Source of the DNA: Micromonospora echinofusca
GTDB lineage: Bacteria; Actinomycetota; Actinomycetes; Mycobacteriales; Micromonosporaceae
DNA length: 64,000 nucleotides
Direction of reading: 5' to 3'
NCBI RefSeq assembly: GCF_900091445.1
Contig: NZ_LT607733.1
Span: 558,001-622,000 of the forward strand
Every line of letters starts with the position of its first letter. Within the stretch, counting starts at the first letter, position 1. Under the pieces are notes generated by a model that was given only the letters and a program-made list of their open reading frames with translations, did no database searches and was not told where the DNA came from. Position numbers and translations under genes: made by a program. Shown here one piece after another: positions 26,119 through 33,605 of the stretch.

Positions 26119-26334
26119 ATGGCCGAGGAGATCCGCGCCGAGATGGTGGCGAACGTCTGGAAGGTCGTCGCGTCGGCCGGGGACACCGTGTCCGAGGGGG
26201 ACACGCTGGTGATCCTGGAGTCGATGAAGATGGAGATCCCGGTCGTCGCCGAGTCCGACGGTGTCGTCAAGCAGCTCGCGGTCAACGAGGGCGACGTCGT
26301 GCAGGACGGTGACCTGATCGCGGTGATCGATTGA
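26119..26334 (+). CDS. Biotin/lipoyl-binding carrier protein
   Basis: A 71-residue free-standing biotinyl domain. The modification site is Lys in LVILESMKMEIPV, with the flanking hammerhead fold (AGDTVSEGDT, NEGDVVQDGDLIAVID). It would carry carboxyl groups for an acyl-CoA carboxylase encoded elsewhere. Start ATG 26119 follows GGGAGGG. Its stop overlaps the TTG of the next gene by 4 nt (TTGA), coupling the two. Confidence 0.9.
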   Translation: MAEEIRAEMVANVWKVVASAGDTVSEGDTLVILESMKMEIPVVAESDGVVKQLAVNEGDVVQDGDLIAVID

Positions 26335-26840
26335 CCGGCCTCTCGGTGCGCCGGGCCGGGCCGGACGACTTCCCGGCGGTGGCCCGGCTGACGGTCGCCG
26401 CGTACGAGGCGGACGGCCAGCTCAAGGGCGAACACGGCTACGCCGCCGTACTCGCCGACGTGGCGGCCCGGGCCGTCGACGGCGAGGTGCTCGTCGCCGT
26501 CGACGACGCCACCGGCGCGCCGCTCGGGTCGGTGACCTTCGTCCTGCCCGGCACCCGCTACGCCGAGCTGTCCCGGGCGGGCGAGGCGGAGTTCCGGATG
26601 CTGGCGGTCGACCCGGCCGCGCAGGGGCGGGGCGTCGGCGCGGCGCTGGTCGAGGCCTGCGTGTCGCGGGCGGCCGAGCTGGGCTGTTCCGCCGTGGTGA
26701 TCTGCGTGCGCAGCGGCTTCGCCGCCTCCGCCCAGCGGCTCTACGAGCGTCGCGGTTTCGTCCGCACGCCGGAGCTGGACTGGGAGCCCCTGGACGGGGT
26801 GCGACTGCTCGGCCTCCGGCTGGAACTCACCGGTTCCTGA
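26331..26840 (+). CDS. GNAT family N-acetyltransferase
   Basis: A 169-residue acetyltransferase. The acetyl-CoA motif A is EFRMLAVDPAAQGRGVGAALVEAC, and motif B is FAASAQRLYERRGFVRTP. The TTG at 26331 overlaps the stop of the carrier-protein gene and begins directly at the fold (TGLSVRRAGPDDFPAVARL), so it is likely correct. The substrate is unknown. The last 14 bp overlap the convergent TPR gene tail to tail. Confidence 0.82.
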   Translation: MTGLSVRRAGPDDFPAVARLTVAAYEADGQLKGEHGYAAVLADVAARAVDGEVLVAVDDATGAPLGSVTFVLPGTRYAELSRAGEAEFRMLAVDPAAQGRGVGAALVEACVSRAAELGCSAVVICVRSGFAASAQRLYERRGFVRTPELDWEPLDGVRLLGLRLELTGS

Positions 26841-28638
26841 GGCGCCGCCAGAGGCGGCCCAGGCGGGAACGCGGTCGGGGGACCGCACGGCTGGCCGTCA
26901 GCGTGGCGGCCAGGGCCGCCGTCTGCGGGTCCAGGGCCGGGCTGGCCAGGGACAGGTGGGCCAGGGACGGCGCGATGGGCACCGGGCGGGTCCGGGCGAC
27001 CGTCGCGACGTCGGCCAGCCGCTCGGTCACCACCCGGGCCACCTCGGGGCGTACCTCCGGGTCGACCCAGGCGGCGGTGACCAGGGCGAACAGGGCCGCC
27101 TCGGTGACCCAGTCCTCGACGCCCCAGACCAGGTCCAGCAGCACCTGACGCCGGGTCGACCCGGCCCACGGCTCGTCGGTGCGGTGGTGCAGCAGGCCGA
27201 GGCACGCCCACACCTGCACGCAACGCACCCAGAGCGAGGGGTCCTGCCCGAGCACCCGGCCCAGCGCGGTCGGCGGCGCCTCCGGCGGGTGCGCCAGCAG
27301 GCCGAGCAGGTCGGGCAGTTCCAGGGTGGCCAGGCCCACCGCCGCGTCGTACGCGGCCGGCGGGTGCGGCCACGCCGGGTGCGCGAGCTGCCGCAGCCGC
27401 GCGGCCGCCTCCGCCGAGGGCGCCGGCACGGCGGGCACGACCGTCGTCCCGTCGTGGCGCCAGAGGGAATGGGCACCCGCCCGCCGGGGCTCGCGCGGGT
27501 CGGGCTCCGGCACGCCGGTGACCTCGATCCGCAGCCCGGGCGCGGCCGTCGCGGCGGTACGCAGCGCGCTGGGCGGCGCGGGCGAGTCCAGCCGTACGGT
27601 GCCGAGGCCGGCCCGCTCGTCGGTGACGGCCAGGCGCAGCGCCTCCACCACCGGCCCGGTCGCCGGGGTGACCTGCCCGAGCCAGGGCCGCCCCCGGCAG
27701 CTCTCCGCCAGGTCGCCGTGCTCGTGGGTGTCGTCGGGATGCTCCCGGACGAAGTCGGCGAGCGCGACCAGGTGTGCCACGTCGCCGTCGCGCTGGTGCC
27801 GCAGCCGGTGTGCCGTGTGCACGGCGCACTCGAAGGAGGGGTCCCGGGCCAGCGCCCGCTCGATCCACTCCAGCGCCTCGTCGAGCCGCCCGTTGTCGGC
27901 GAGGGTGCCGGCGATGTCGGCGTAGACGGTCAGGTCGTCGGGGTCGTGCGCGACGGCCCGACCGAGCGCGGCCAGCGCCTCGCGGGTGCGCCCGGCGCTG
28001 CGGTACGCGTATCCGAGCCACACCTCGCCGATCTTTGACGGCTCCGCGCGTACGCCCCGGGCGGCCCAGCGGATCGCCAGGTCGACCTCGCCGACCCGCC
28101 TGGCCAGCGCGGACGCCGCGCCCAGCAGCAGGCCGTGCTCGGGGTGGACGGTGACCGCGTTGCGGGCCAGCGCCAGGTAGGGGGCCAGGGCGGCCCGGTC
28201 GGCCCGGGGTACGGGGTCGGACACGGCGGCGCAGACCTGCATCAGGATCCGGGCGGTCCGGTCCGGTTCGAGGCGCTCGGCGAGTTGCGGGGTGGTCACC
28301 CACGGCACCGCGGCCCAGCCCGTCCCCGGTGCGTGGCCGGTCGCCGCGACCAGCAGGTCGAGTCCTTCCGCGGGCCGGCCGGCGGCGGCGAGCAGGTGGG
28401 CGCGGGCCACCACGGCACCGACGAAGGCGTGGCCCTGGAGCGGGAAGAGGTCGACGCCGCCCGTGCCGTCGGCGGCGGCGAGCCGGGCGAGGGTCTCGTG
28501 CACCTCGGGCAGGGTCGGGGCCTGGGCCAGCGCGGCGGCGACGTGACCGGCTGCGTGTCTCAGATCGCCGTCGTCCATGGCGAGGCGGGCCAGGGCAAGT
28601 TCCTCCGCCGCGGGCAGCGACCGGTCGTCCTCGGGCAC
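26827..28638 (-). CDS. Tetratricopeptide-repeat protein
   Basis: A 603-residue cytoplasmic protein, Ala/Leu-rich, with TPR-like helices. Clear repeats include LALARNAVTVHPEHGLLLG, IGEVWLGYAYRSAGRTREAL and DLTVYADIAGTLADNGRLDEA followed by IERALARDPS, in the first half. The second half is helical, has no recognised domain and ends in a basic RLGRLWRRLRNR tail. It is probably a scaffold. The GTG at 28638 has AGAGGA 5 nt upstream; an ATG at 28710 would intrude into the promoter of the divergent gene. Confidence 0.7.
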   Translation of the reverse strand: MPEDDRSLPAAEELALARLAMDDGDLRHAAGHVAAALAQAPTLPEVHETLARLAAADGTGGVDLFPLQGHAFVGAVVARAHLLAAAGRPAEGLDLLVAATGHAPGTGWAAVPWVTTPQLAERLEPDRTARILMQVCAAVSDPVPRADRAALAPYLALARNAVTVHPEHGLLLGAASALARRVGEVDLAIRWAARGVRAEPSKIGEVWLGYAYRSAGRTREALAALGRAVAHDPDDLTVYADIAGTLADNGRLDEALEWIERALARDPSFECAVHTAHRLRHQRDGDVAHLVALADFVREHPDDTHEHGDLAESCRGRPWLGQVTPATGPVVEALRLAVTDERAGLGTVRLDSPAPPSALRTAATAAPGLRIEVTGVPEPDPREPRRAGAHSLWRHDGTTVVPAVPAPSAEAAARLRQLAHPAWPHPPAAYDAAVGLATLELPDLLGLLAHPPEAPPTALGRVLGQDPSLWVRCVQVWACLGLLHHRTDEPWAGSTRRQVLLDLVWGVEDWVTEAALFALVTAAWVDPEVRPEVARVVTERLADVATVARTRPVPIAPSLAHLSLASPALDPQTAALAATLTASRAVPRPRSRLGRLWRRLRNR

Positions 28639-28721
28639 GTGGTCCTCTCGCTCGTCGGGCTCCGGTGGGCCGGGCAAGCCTAGGTGATGTTGCGGCGAGA
28701 TGGTGATCATCTGCGCAGTAC

Positions 28722-28768
28722 TGCTCGTTCGATTGCTCGGTACAGCTCAAACGTGCAAGACTGAGCAG
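28722..28768. promoter_or_regulatory. Candidate operator upstream of SIS gene
   Basis: Direct TGCTCG repeats at 28722-28727 and 28734-28739, an imperfect palindrome centred on GGTAC (TTGCTCGG/CAGCTCAA), and outer CTGCTC/GAGCAG arms cluster here. Such arrangements are typical of DeoR or GntR-type sugar regulators. No regulator gene is adjacent. Confidence 0.35.
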
Positions 28769-28804
28769 GAAACGCGCGGCAATCGCGCAGTGGGAGGAGT
28801 TTCC

Positions 28805-29857
28805 GTGACGCGTGCAGGGGCTGGCATGGCCGCCGACATCGACGAGCAGCCGGCGGGCTACGAGCGGTTGCTCTCCGCCGAGCACGCCGGGGCGATCGCC
28901 CGGGTGGCGGCGGTCGTCGCGCAACGCCGCCCCCGGCACGTGGTCTTCACCGCCCGGGGCACCTCCGACCACGCCGCCCTCTACGGGGCGTACCTGACCG
29001 AGATCCGGCTCGGCCTGCCCGCCGGCCTCGCCTCGCCCAGCGTCGTCACCCTCTACGGCGCCACGCCGGACCTCTCCGACGCGCTGGTCGTCGGCGTCAG
29101 CCAGAGCGGCGGCTCGCCCGACCTCGCCGAGGTGCTGCGCACCGCCCGCGCCTCCGGCGCGCTGACCCTCGCGGTCACCAACGCGCCCGACTCCCGGCTG
29201 GCCGACGTCGCCGAGCTCAGTGTCGACATCGCCGCCGGGCACGAGCGCGCGGTGGCCGCCACCAAGACCTACACCGCCGAGCTGCTCGCCCTGCTGATGC
29301 TGGTCGAGGGCGTCCGGGCCGGCGACGGCGCGCTGCCCGCCGAGGAGCGCGAGGCGCTCGCCGCCCTGCCCGAGCTGGCCGCCCGCACCCTGGAGGACCC
29401 CACCCCGGCCCAGCTCGCGCCCCGCTACCGGTTCGCCGGCCAGCTCGTCACCACCGGTCGCGGGTACGCGTACCCGACCGCCCGCGAGGCCGCGCTGAAG
29501 CTGATGGAGACCTCCTACCTGCCGGCGCTGGCGTTCTCCGGCGCCGACCTGCTGCACGGCCCCCTCGCCATGACCGACCCGGACGTGCCGGTGCTCGCGG
29601 TGGTCGGCTCCGGGCCGGGTGGCCGGTCGATGGGCGAGGTGCTGCCCCGGCTCGGCGAGCGCCGCGCCGACGTGGTGGTGGTCGGCTCCGCCGACGTCGA
29701 GGGCGCCACCCGGATGGCCGTCCCCGAGGTCGACGAGCGGTACGCGCCGCTGCTGGACATCCTGCCGTTGCAGCGTCTGGCGCTGGCGCTGGCGCTCGCC
29801 CGGGGCGAGGACCCGGACGCGCCGCGTGGGCTGAAGAAGGTCACCGCGACGATGTGA
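28805..29857 (+). CDS. SIS-domain aminosugar isomerase/deaminase-like protein
   Basis: A 350-residue protein with two SIS domains, related to the isomerase half of GlmS and to NagB-II/AgaS deaminases. Sugar-phosphate binding signatures are ARGTSDHAALYG, GVSQSGGSPDLAEVL, VTNAPDSRLA, KTYTAELLALL and ALKLMETSYLPA. There is no glutaminase domain, so it is more likely an aminosugar-phosphate deaminase/isomerase than glucosamine synthase. GGAGGAG before the GTG at 28805 fixes the start. The upstream repeats suggest sugar-responsive control. Confidence 0.82.
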   Translation: MTRAGAGMAADIDEQPAGYERLLSAEHAGAIARVAAVVAQRRPRHVVFTARGTSDHAALYGAYLTEIRLGLPAGLASPSVVTLYGATPDLSDALVVGVSQSGGSPDLAEVLRTARASGALTLAVTNAPDSRLADVAELSVDIAAGHERAVAATKTYTAELLALLMLVEGVRAGDGALPAEEREALAALPELAARTLEDPTPAQLAPRYRFAGQLVTTGRGYAYPTAREAALKLMETSYLPALAFSGADLLHGPLAMTDPDVPVLAVVGSGPGGRSMGEVLPRLGERRADVVVVGSADVEGATRMAVPEVDERYAPLLDILPLQRLALALALARGEDPDAPRGLKKVTATM

Positions 29858-29882
29858 CGCCCGCCGTGGCACGCTGGTCGAC

Positions 29883-31529
29883 GTGTCCACGCTGCGCGAC
29901 CTCGCCGAGGAGCACACCCGCCTCCGTCCGGCCGACATCGACCACCTGCACCGGATCGCCGGCGACTGGCAGTTGCTGTCCGATCTGTCCTTCGCCGACC
30001 TGCTGCTCTGGGTGCCCGTTGACGGTGACGGGGCCTTCCTCTGCGTCGCCCAGGTCCGGCCGACGACCGCACCCACCGCGTACCTGGACGACCAGGTGGG
30101 GCGGATCGTCGGCGGGCCCGAGGTGGCGCACCTGGAGGTGGCCCACCGGCAGGGCCGGATCTGGCGGGAGGGCGACCCGGTCTGGTACGGCGACGTGCCG
30201 GCCCGGCACGAGGCGATCCCGGTGCGGCTGCGCACCACCGACGGCGAGGCCGGCGAGGTGATCGCCGTGGTGGGGCGGGACACCAACCTCTCCACCGCGC
30301 GTACGCCCAGCCAGCTGGAGTTGAACTACCTCACGACGGCCGACGACCTGGCCCAGATGATCGCCGACGGCACCTTCCCGCCGCCGCGGCATCCGGGGGA
30401 GACCACCTCGGCCCCGCGCGTCGGCGACGGGCTGGTCCGGCTCGACGCCGGCGGCAAGGTCACCTACGCCAGCCCGAACGCGCAGTCGGCGTACCGGCGG
30501 CTGGGCTACGCCTCCCACCTGGTGGGCGAGGACCTGGCGGCGCTGCACCGCCGGCTGGCGAGCGACCCGCTGGAGGGCACGGACGCGGCGAACGGGATCC
30601 TCGCCGCGCTGCGCGGCGAGGCGCCGCCCCGCCGGGAGATCGACGCGCGCGGCGCGACCATGCTCACCCGGGCACTGCCGCTGATGCCCGCCGGGGTGCC
30701 GATCGGCGCGCTGGTGCTGGTCCGCGACATCACCGAGGTGCGCCGCCGCGACCGCGCCCTGATCACCAAGGACGCCACCATCCGGGAGATCCACCACCGG
30801 GTGAAGAACAACCTCCAGACCGTCGCCGCCCTGCTGCGGCTCCAGGCCCGCCGGGTCTCCATGCCGGAGGCCCGGATCGCCCTGGAGGAGTCGGTACGCC
30901 GGGTCGCCTCCATCGCGCTGGTGCACGAGACCCTCTCCATGTCCAGCGACGAGGCGGTCGAGTTCGACGGCATCGTGGACCGGGTGGCCAGCGCCGCGAC
31001 GGAGGTGGCGGCGACCGAGGCGACGGTCGGCATGCGGCGCGAGGGCAGCTTCGGCGTGCTGCCCGCCGAGGTCGCCACGTCGCTGGTGATGGTGCTCAAC
31101 GAGCTGCTGCTCAACGCCGTCGAGCACGGCTTCCCACCGCCCGCCGAGCCCACCGACCCGACGGGCCCCGGAGGCTTCGCCCCGGCGGACCCGGTGGCGG
31201 CCGGCGCGGAGGGGTCGGAGGGGGCCGGCCTGGCGGAACCGGCGGCCGGTCCGCCGGGATCGGAGGGGGCCGGTCCGGTCGCGCCGGAGGTCGTGGTGTC
31301 GGCGCACCGGTTCCGCAAGATGCTGCACGTCTCGGTCACCGACAACGGGCGCGGGCTGCCGCCCGACTTCGACGCCGAGCGGGGCGGCAACCTCGGGTTG
31401 CAGATCGTCCGGGCGCTGGTCACCGGCGAGCTGCGCGGCACCATCGAGCTGCGCGACGGCGCGAAGGGCGGCACCGAGGCGACGCTCGTCGTCCCCCTGG
31501 CCCGCAACGAGAGCCGCTCCGCCGGCTGA
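29883..31529 (+). CDS. PdtaS-like sensor histidine kinase
   Basis: A 548-residue soluble kinase of the PdtaS family, which pairs with the RNA-binding antiterminator PdtaR. An N-terminal GAF-like domain spans residues 1-140, a PAS domain about 180-285, then HisKA_2 with EIHHRVKNNLQTVAALLRLQ and His304/305. The ATPase domain has NELLLNAVEHG and DNGRGLP. A Gly/Ala/Pro-rich insertion of about 50 residues (418-468), containing two GSEGAG units, separates the N and G1 boxes. No transmembrane helix is seen. The regulator partner is not in this window. Confidence 0.88.
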   Translation: MSTLRDLAEEHTRLRPADIDHLHRIAGDWQLLSDLSFADLLLWVPVDGDGAFLCVAQVRPTTAPTAYLDDQVGRIVGGPEVAHLEVAHRQGRIWREGDPVWYGDVPARHEAIPVRLRTTDGEAGEVIAVVGRDTNLSTARTPSQLELNYLTTADDLAQMIADGTFPPPRHPGETTSAPRVGDGLVRLDAGGKVTYASPNAQSAYRRLGYASHLVGEDLAALHRRLASDPLEGTDAANGILAALRGEAPPRREIDARGATMLTRALPLMPAGVPIGALVLVRDITEVRRRDRALITKDATIREIHHRVKNNLQTVAALLRLQARRVSMPEARIALEESVRRVASIALVHETLSMSSDEAVEFDGIVDRVASAATEVAATEATVGMRREGSFGVLPAEVATSLVMVLNELLLNAVEHGFPPPAEPTDPTGPGGFAPADPVAAGAEGSEGAGLAEPAAGPPGSEGAGPVAPEVVVSAHRFRKMLHVSVTDNGRGLPPDFDAERGGNLGLQIVRALVTGELRGTIELRDGAKGGTEATLVVPLARNESRSAG

Positions 31530-31542
31530 CCACCGGCCCGAC

Positions 31543-31569
31543 GCCCCGGCTGGCGGCCGGCGACGGGGC
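31543..31569. terminator. Hairpin between convergent genes
   Basis: GCCCCG (31543-31548) and CGGGGC (31564-31569) form a short stem with further GC pairing in the loop, in the 65-bp gap between the kinase and the convergent GT39 gene. Confidence 0.35.
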
Positions 31570-31594
31570 ACGGTCGCCGCTCGTGTCCGGCGGG

Positions 31595-33073
31595 TCAGCG
31601 GGTCAGGAGGGCGACGGTCACGCCCGGGCGGGGCCAGACCCGTTCGACGGTGAACCCGGCGCGCAGCGCGTCGCCCTTGGCGCCCGCTACGGCGGCCAGC
31701 GGGTCGTCGCGGCGGCCGGTCACCACCAGCCAGACCCGTTGCGTGCCGGCCAGGCACTCGGCCGGGCGGGCGCACTCGGCGGCCCACAGGTCGGCCCGGC
31801 GGGCCTGGTCCTCGGCGACCAGCACGTCGCGGGGCCGCTGGTCGCCGAGGTGGTACGCCAGACCCAGGTCGAGGAAGAACCAGCTCCGGCGGGGGGAGAA
31901 GACGACCGCGTCGCCCGGCCGTTGACCGTCGGCGACGATCCGGGCCGCGCCCCGGTAGTCCACCGTCGCGCTGCGCGGCCACTCGTGCGTACGCCGCAGC
32001 GCCGCCTGGTCGGGCAGCCCGAGCAGCCCGGTCAGGGCGACGACGGCCAGCGCGGGCGGCAGCGGCACCGCAGCCAGCGCCGCCCCGGCGAGCAGGCAGC
32101 CGAAGGGCACCACGAAGACGAGGTAGCGGGGCACCCAGAGCGGTACGGCCAGCCCGGCGGCGAAGAGCAGCAGCACCGGCAGCAGCACGGCGAGCCCGGG
32201 CAGCAGCGCGCGCCGGCCGAGCGTGGCCGCGCCCAGCGCCGCGAGGCCCACCAGCACCCCGCCCACCACGCCGCTCTGCGTCACCCCGCCCGCGAGCGCG
32301 GCGAGGTCGTCGGGCCGGGCGGTGTCCACCCAGCCGAGTTGCCGGGCCCGCTGTGCCCTGGCGAGCAGCACCAGCGGCGCCACCAGCAGTACGGTCGGCA
32401 GCAGGGCGAGGACCCAGCGCAGCGGGCGGCTCGGCGGCCCCGTACGGCGGGTGGCGAGCACCGCCACCGCGTGCGCGGCGAGCAGCGTGAGCGCCACCAG
32501 GTGGGTGAGCCCGAGCGCGGCCACGGCGGCGGCGTACCCGGCCCAGCGCGTCCACCCCGGCCGGGCCGTCGCCTCGACCAGCAGCAGGGTGGCCAGCATG
32601 GCCAGGAGGGTGGCCAGCGCGTACGGGCGGGCCTCCTGGCCGTACCGCGAGGTGCCCGGGAGCACCGCGAGGAGCAGCCCGGCGAGCAGCCCGGCCCGGG
32701 TGCCGACCAGCCGCTGCCCGAGGACCGCCGTCAGCCCGGCCGTGGCGGCCATGGCCAGTGCGGCGGGCAGCCGCAGCGCGGTCACCGAGTCGCCGAAGAC
32801 GGCCACCCAGGCGTGCATGAACAGGTAGTAGGGGCTGGTGGCGGCGTCGATGGTGCCGGCGAGCCGGACGAGGTCGGCGGGCGAGCGGGTCGCCGCGCTC
32901 CAGGTGGCCAACTCGTCGCGCCACGGCTGCGCGTGGTCGATCCCGGTCAGTACGACGGCCAGCGTGACCAGGCTCGGCGCGATCCAGACCAGCCGGCCCG
33001 CACGATCCGGCCCGCCCGCCGCCCCGCGCACCGGCGGGACGCGCTCGCCGGGCGGGTCAGCGGAACCGGTCAC
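31595..33073 (-). CDS. GT39-like membrane glycosyltransferase
   Basis: A 492-residue polytopic protein with about 10-12 hydrophobic helices. After the first helix the outer loop contains QPWRDELATWSAATRS, with the acidic DE pair that marks the active site of GT-C (PMT/ArnT-like) enzymes using polyprenyl-phosphate sugars. The C-terminal ~120 residues form a soluble outer domain. It probably glycosylates a wall or lipid acceptor, which is inference. The GTG at 33073 is the likely start; no ribosome site is seen. Confidence 0.75.
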   Translation of the reverse strand: MTGSADPPGERVPPVRGAAGGPDRAGRLVWIAPSLVTLAVVLTGIDHAQPWRDELATWSAATRSPADLVRLAGTIDAATSPYYLFMHAWVAVFGDSVTALRLPAALAMAATAGLTAVLGQRLVGTRAGLLAGLLLAVLPGTSRYGQEARPYALATLLAMLATLLLVEATARPGWTRWAGYAAAVAALGLTHLVALTLLAAHAVAVLATRRTGPPSRPLRWVLALLPTVLLVAPLVLLARAQRARQLGWVDTARPDDLAALAGGVTQSGVVGGVLVGLAALGAATLGRRALLPGLAVLLPVLLLFAAGLAVPLWVPRYLVFVVPFGCLLAGAALAAVPLPPALAVVALTGLLGLPDQAALRRTHEWPRSATVDYRGAARIVADGQRPGDAVVFSPRRSWFFLDLGLAYHLGDQRPRDVLVAEDQARRADLWAAECARPAECLAGTQRVWLVVTGRRDDPLAAVAGAKGDALRAGFTVERVWPRPGVTVALLTR

Positions 33074-33225
33074 GTACCGCAGCGTCACACAATCCGGACC
33101 TCCCGTGCGCCGATCCGGCGATCGGGCACGCGTGGCCGGAGAAGCCCGGGACCACGGTCTGGGTGATGAACCGTGACTGGCTGCGCCGGACCTCGGCGGC
33201 CCGGCGGTGTAGTTCGCTGGTCTCG

Positions 33226-33240
33226 ATACCACACGGGTAT
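33226..33240. promoter_or_regulatory. ATACC/GGTAT inverted repeat
   Basis: ATACC-ACACG-GGTAT is an inverted repeat with an extra GGTATC at 33255-33260, in an AT-rich patch upstream of the sulfur operon. The form resembles CsoR/CstR-type or Rrf2-type operators, but no regulator gene is nearby. Confidence 0.3.
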
Positions 33241-33326
33241 ATTTATGCCGCAGAGGTATCAGCGTTCCGGGTGACAGCGCCCCGCGCGTCGACCGCCTGC
33301 GGCGGCGTTTCCGCGCTGGCCCGTGA

Positions 33327-33340
33327 TGTGGGATCCCACA
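33327..33340. promoter_or_regulatory. 14-bp perfect palindrome TGTGGGATCCCACA
   Basis: A perfect palindrome 37-46 nt before the leader-peptide ORF and therefore near the expected promoter of the sulfur operon. It is a strong candidate for a repressor or activator site. The rest of 33074-33385 contains the ATACC repeat and otherwise nothing recognised. Confidence 0.45.
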
Positions 33341-33385
33341 CGCGTTCGTTGGCTGGCTCCCACCGGGTGTGGCAGCATGACTTTC

Positions 33386-33472
33386 ATGACCGCCGCTGTC
33401 GTCCGCCGTCTCGTGGCCCGCCGCCACGTCGACTACGGCCGCGTGCGCAGCGCGATCTGTCCGGCCCACTGA
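33386..33472 (+). CDS. Cys-containing leader peptide of the sulfur operon
   Basis: A 28-codon ORF ending ARRHVDYGRVRSAICPAH. The RRHVDxxRVxSAIC ending is the pattern of short leader peptides known upstream of sulfur-assimilation genes in actinobacteria. A Cys codon (TGT) sits four codons before the stop codon, so stalling under low cysteine could control the downstream genes. An in-frame ATG at 33377 would add three residues. The ORF ends 133 nt before the sulfite reductase gene, enough for alternative RNA structures. Confidence 0.7.
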   Translation: MTAAVVRRLVARRHVDYGRVRSAICPAH

Positions 33473-33605
33473 CGACGCCCGACCAATCTGTCTCGGGCGC
33501 GCCTCGCGCCGGCTGTCCCGACACCGTTGTCGCCAGCCCGTTCCGACGGGTCGGCCGCGCGCCTTGCGTGTCCCAGAGGCACCGCAGACAACGGAGGACG
33601 CCGCC

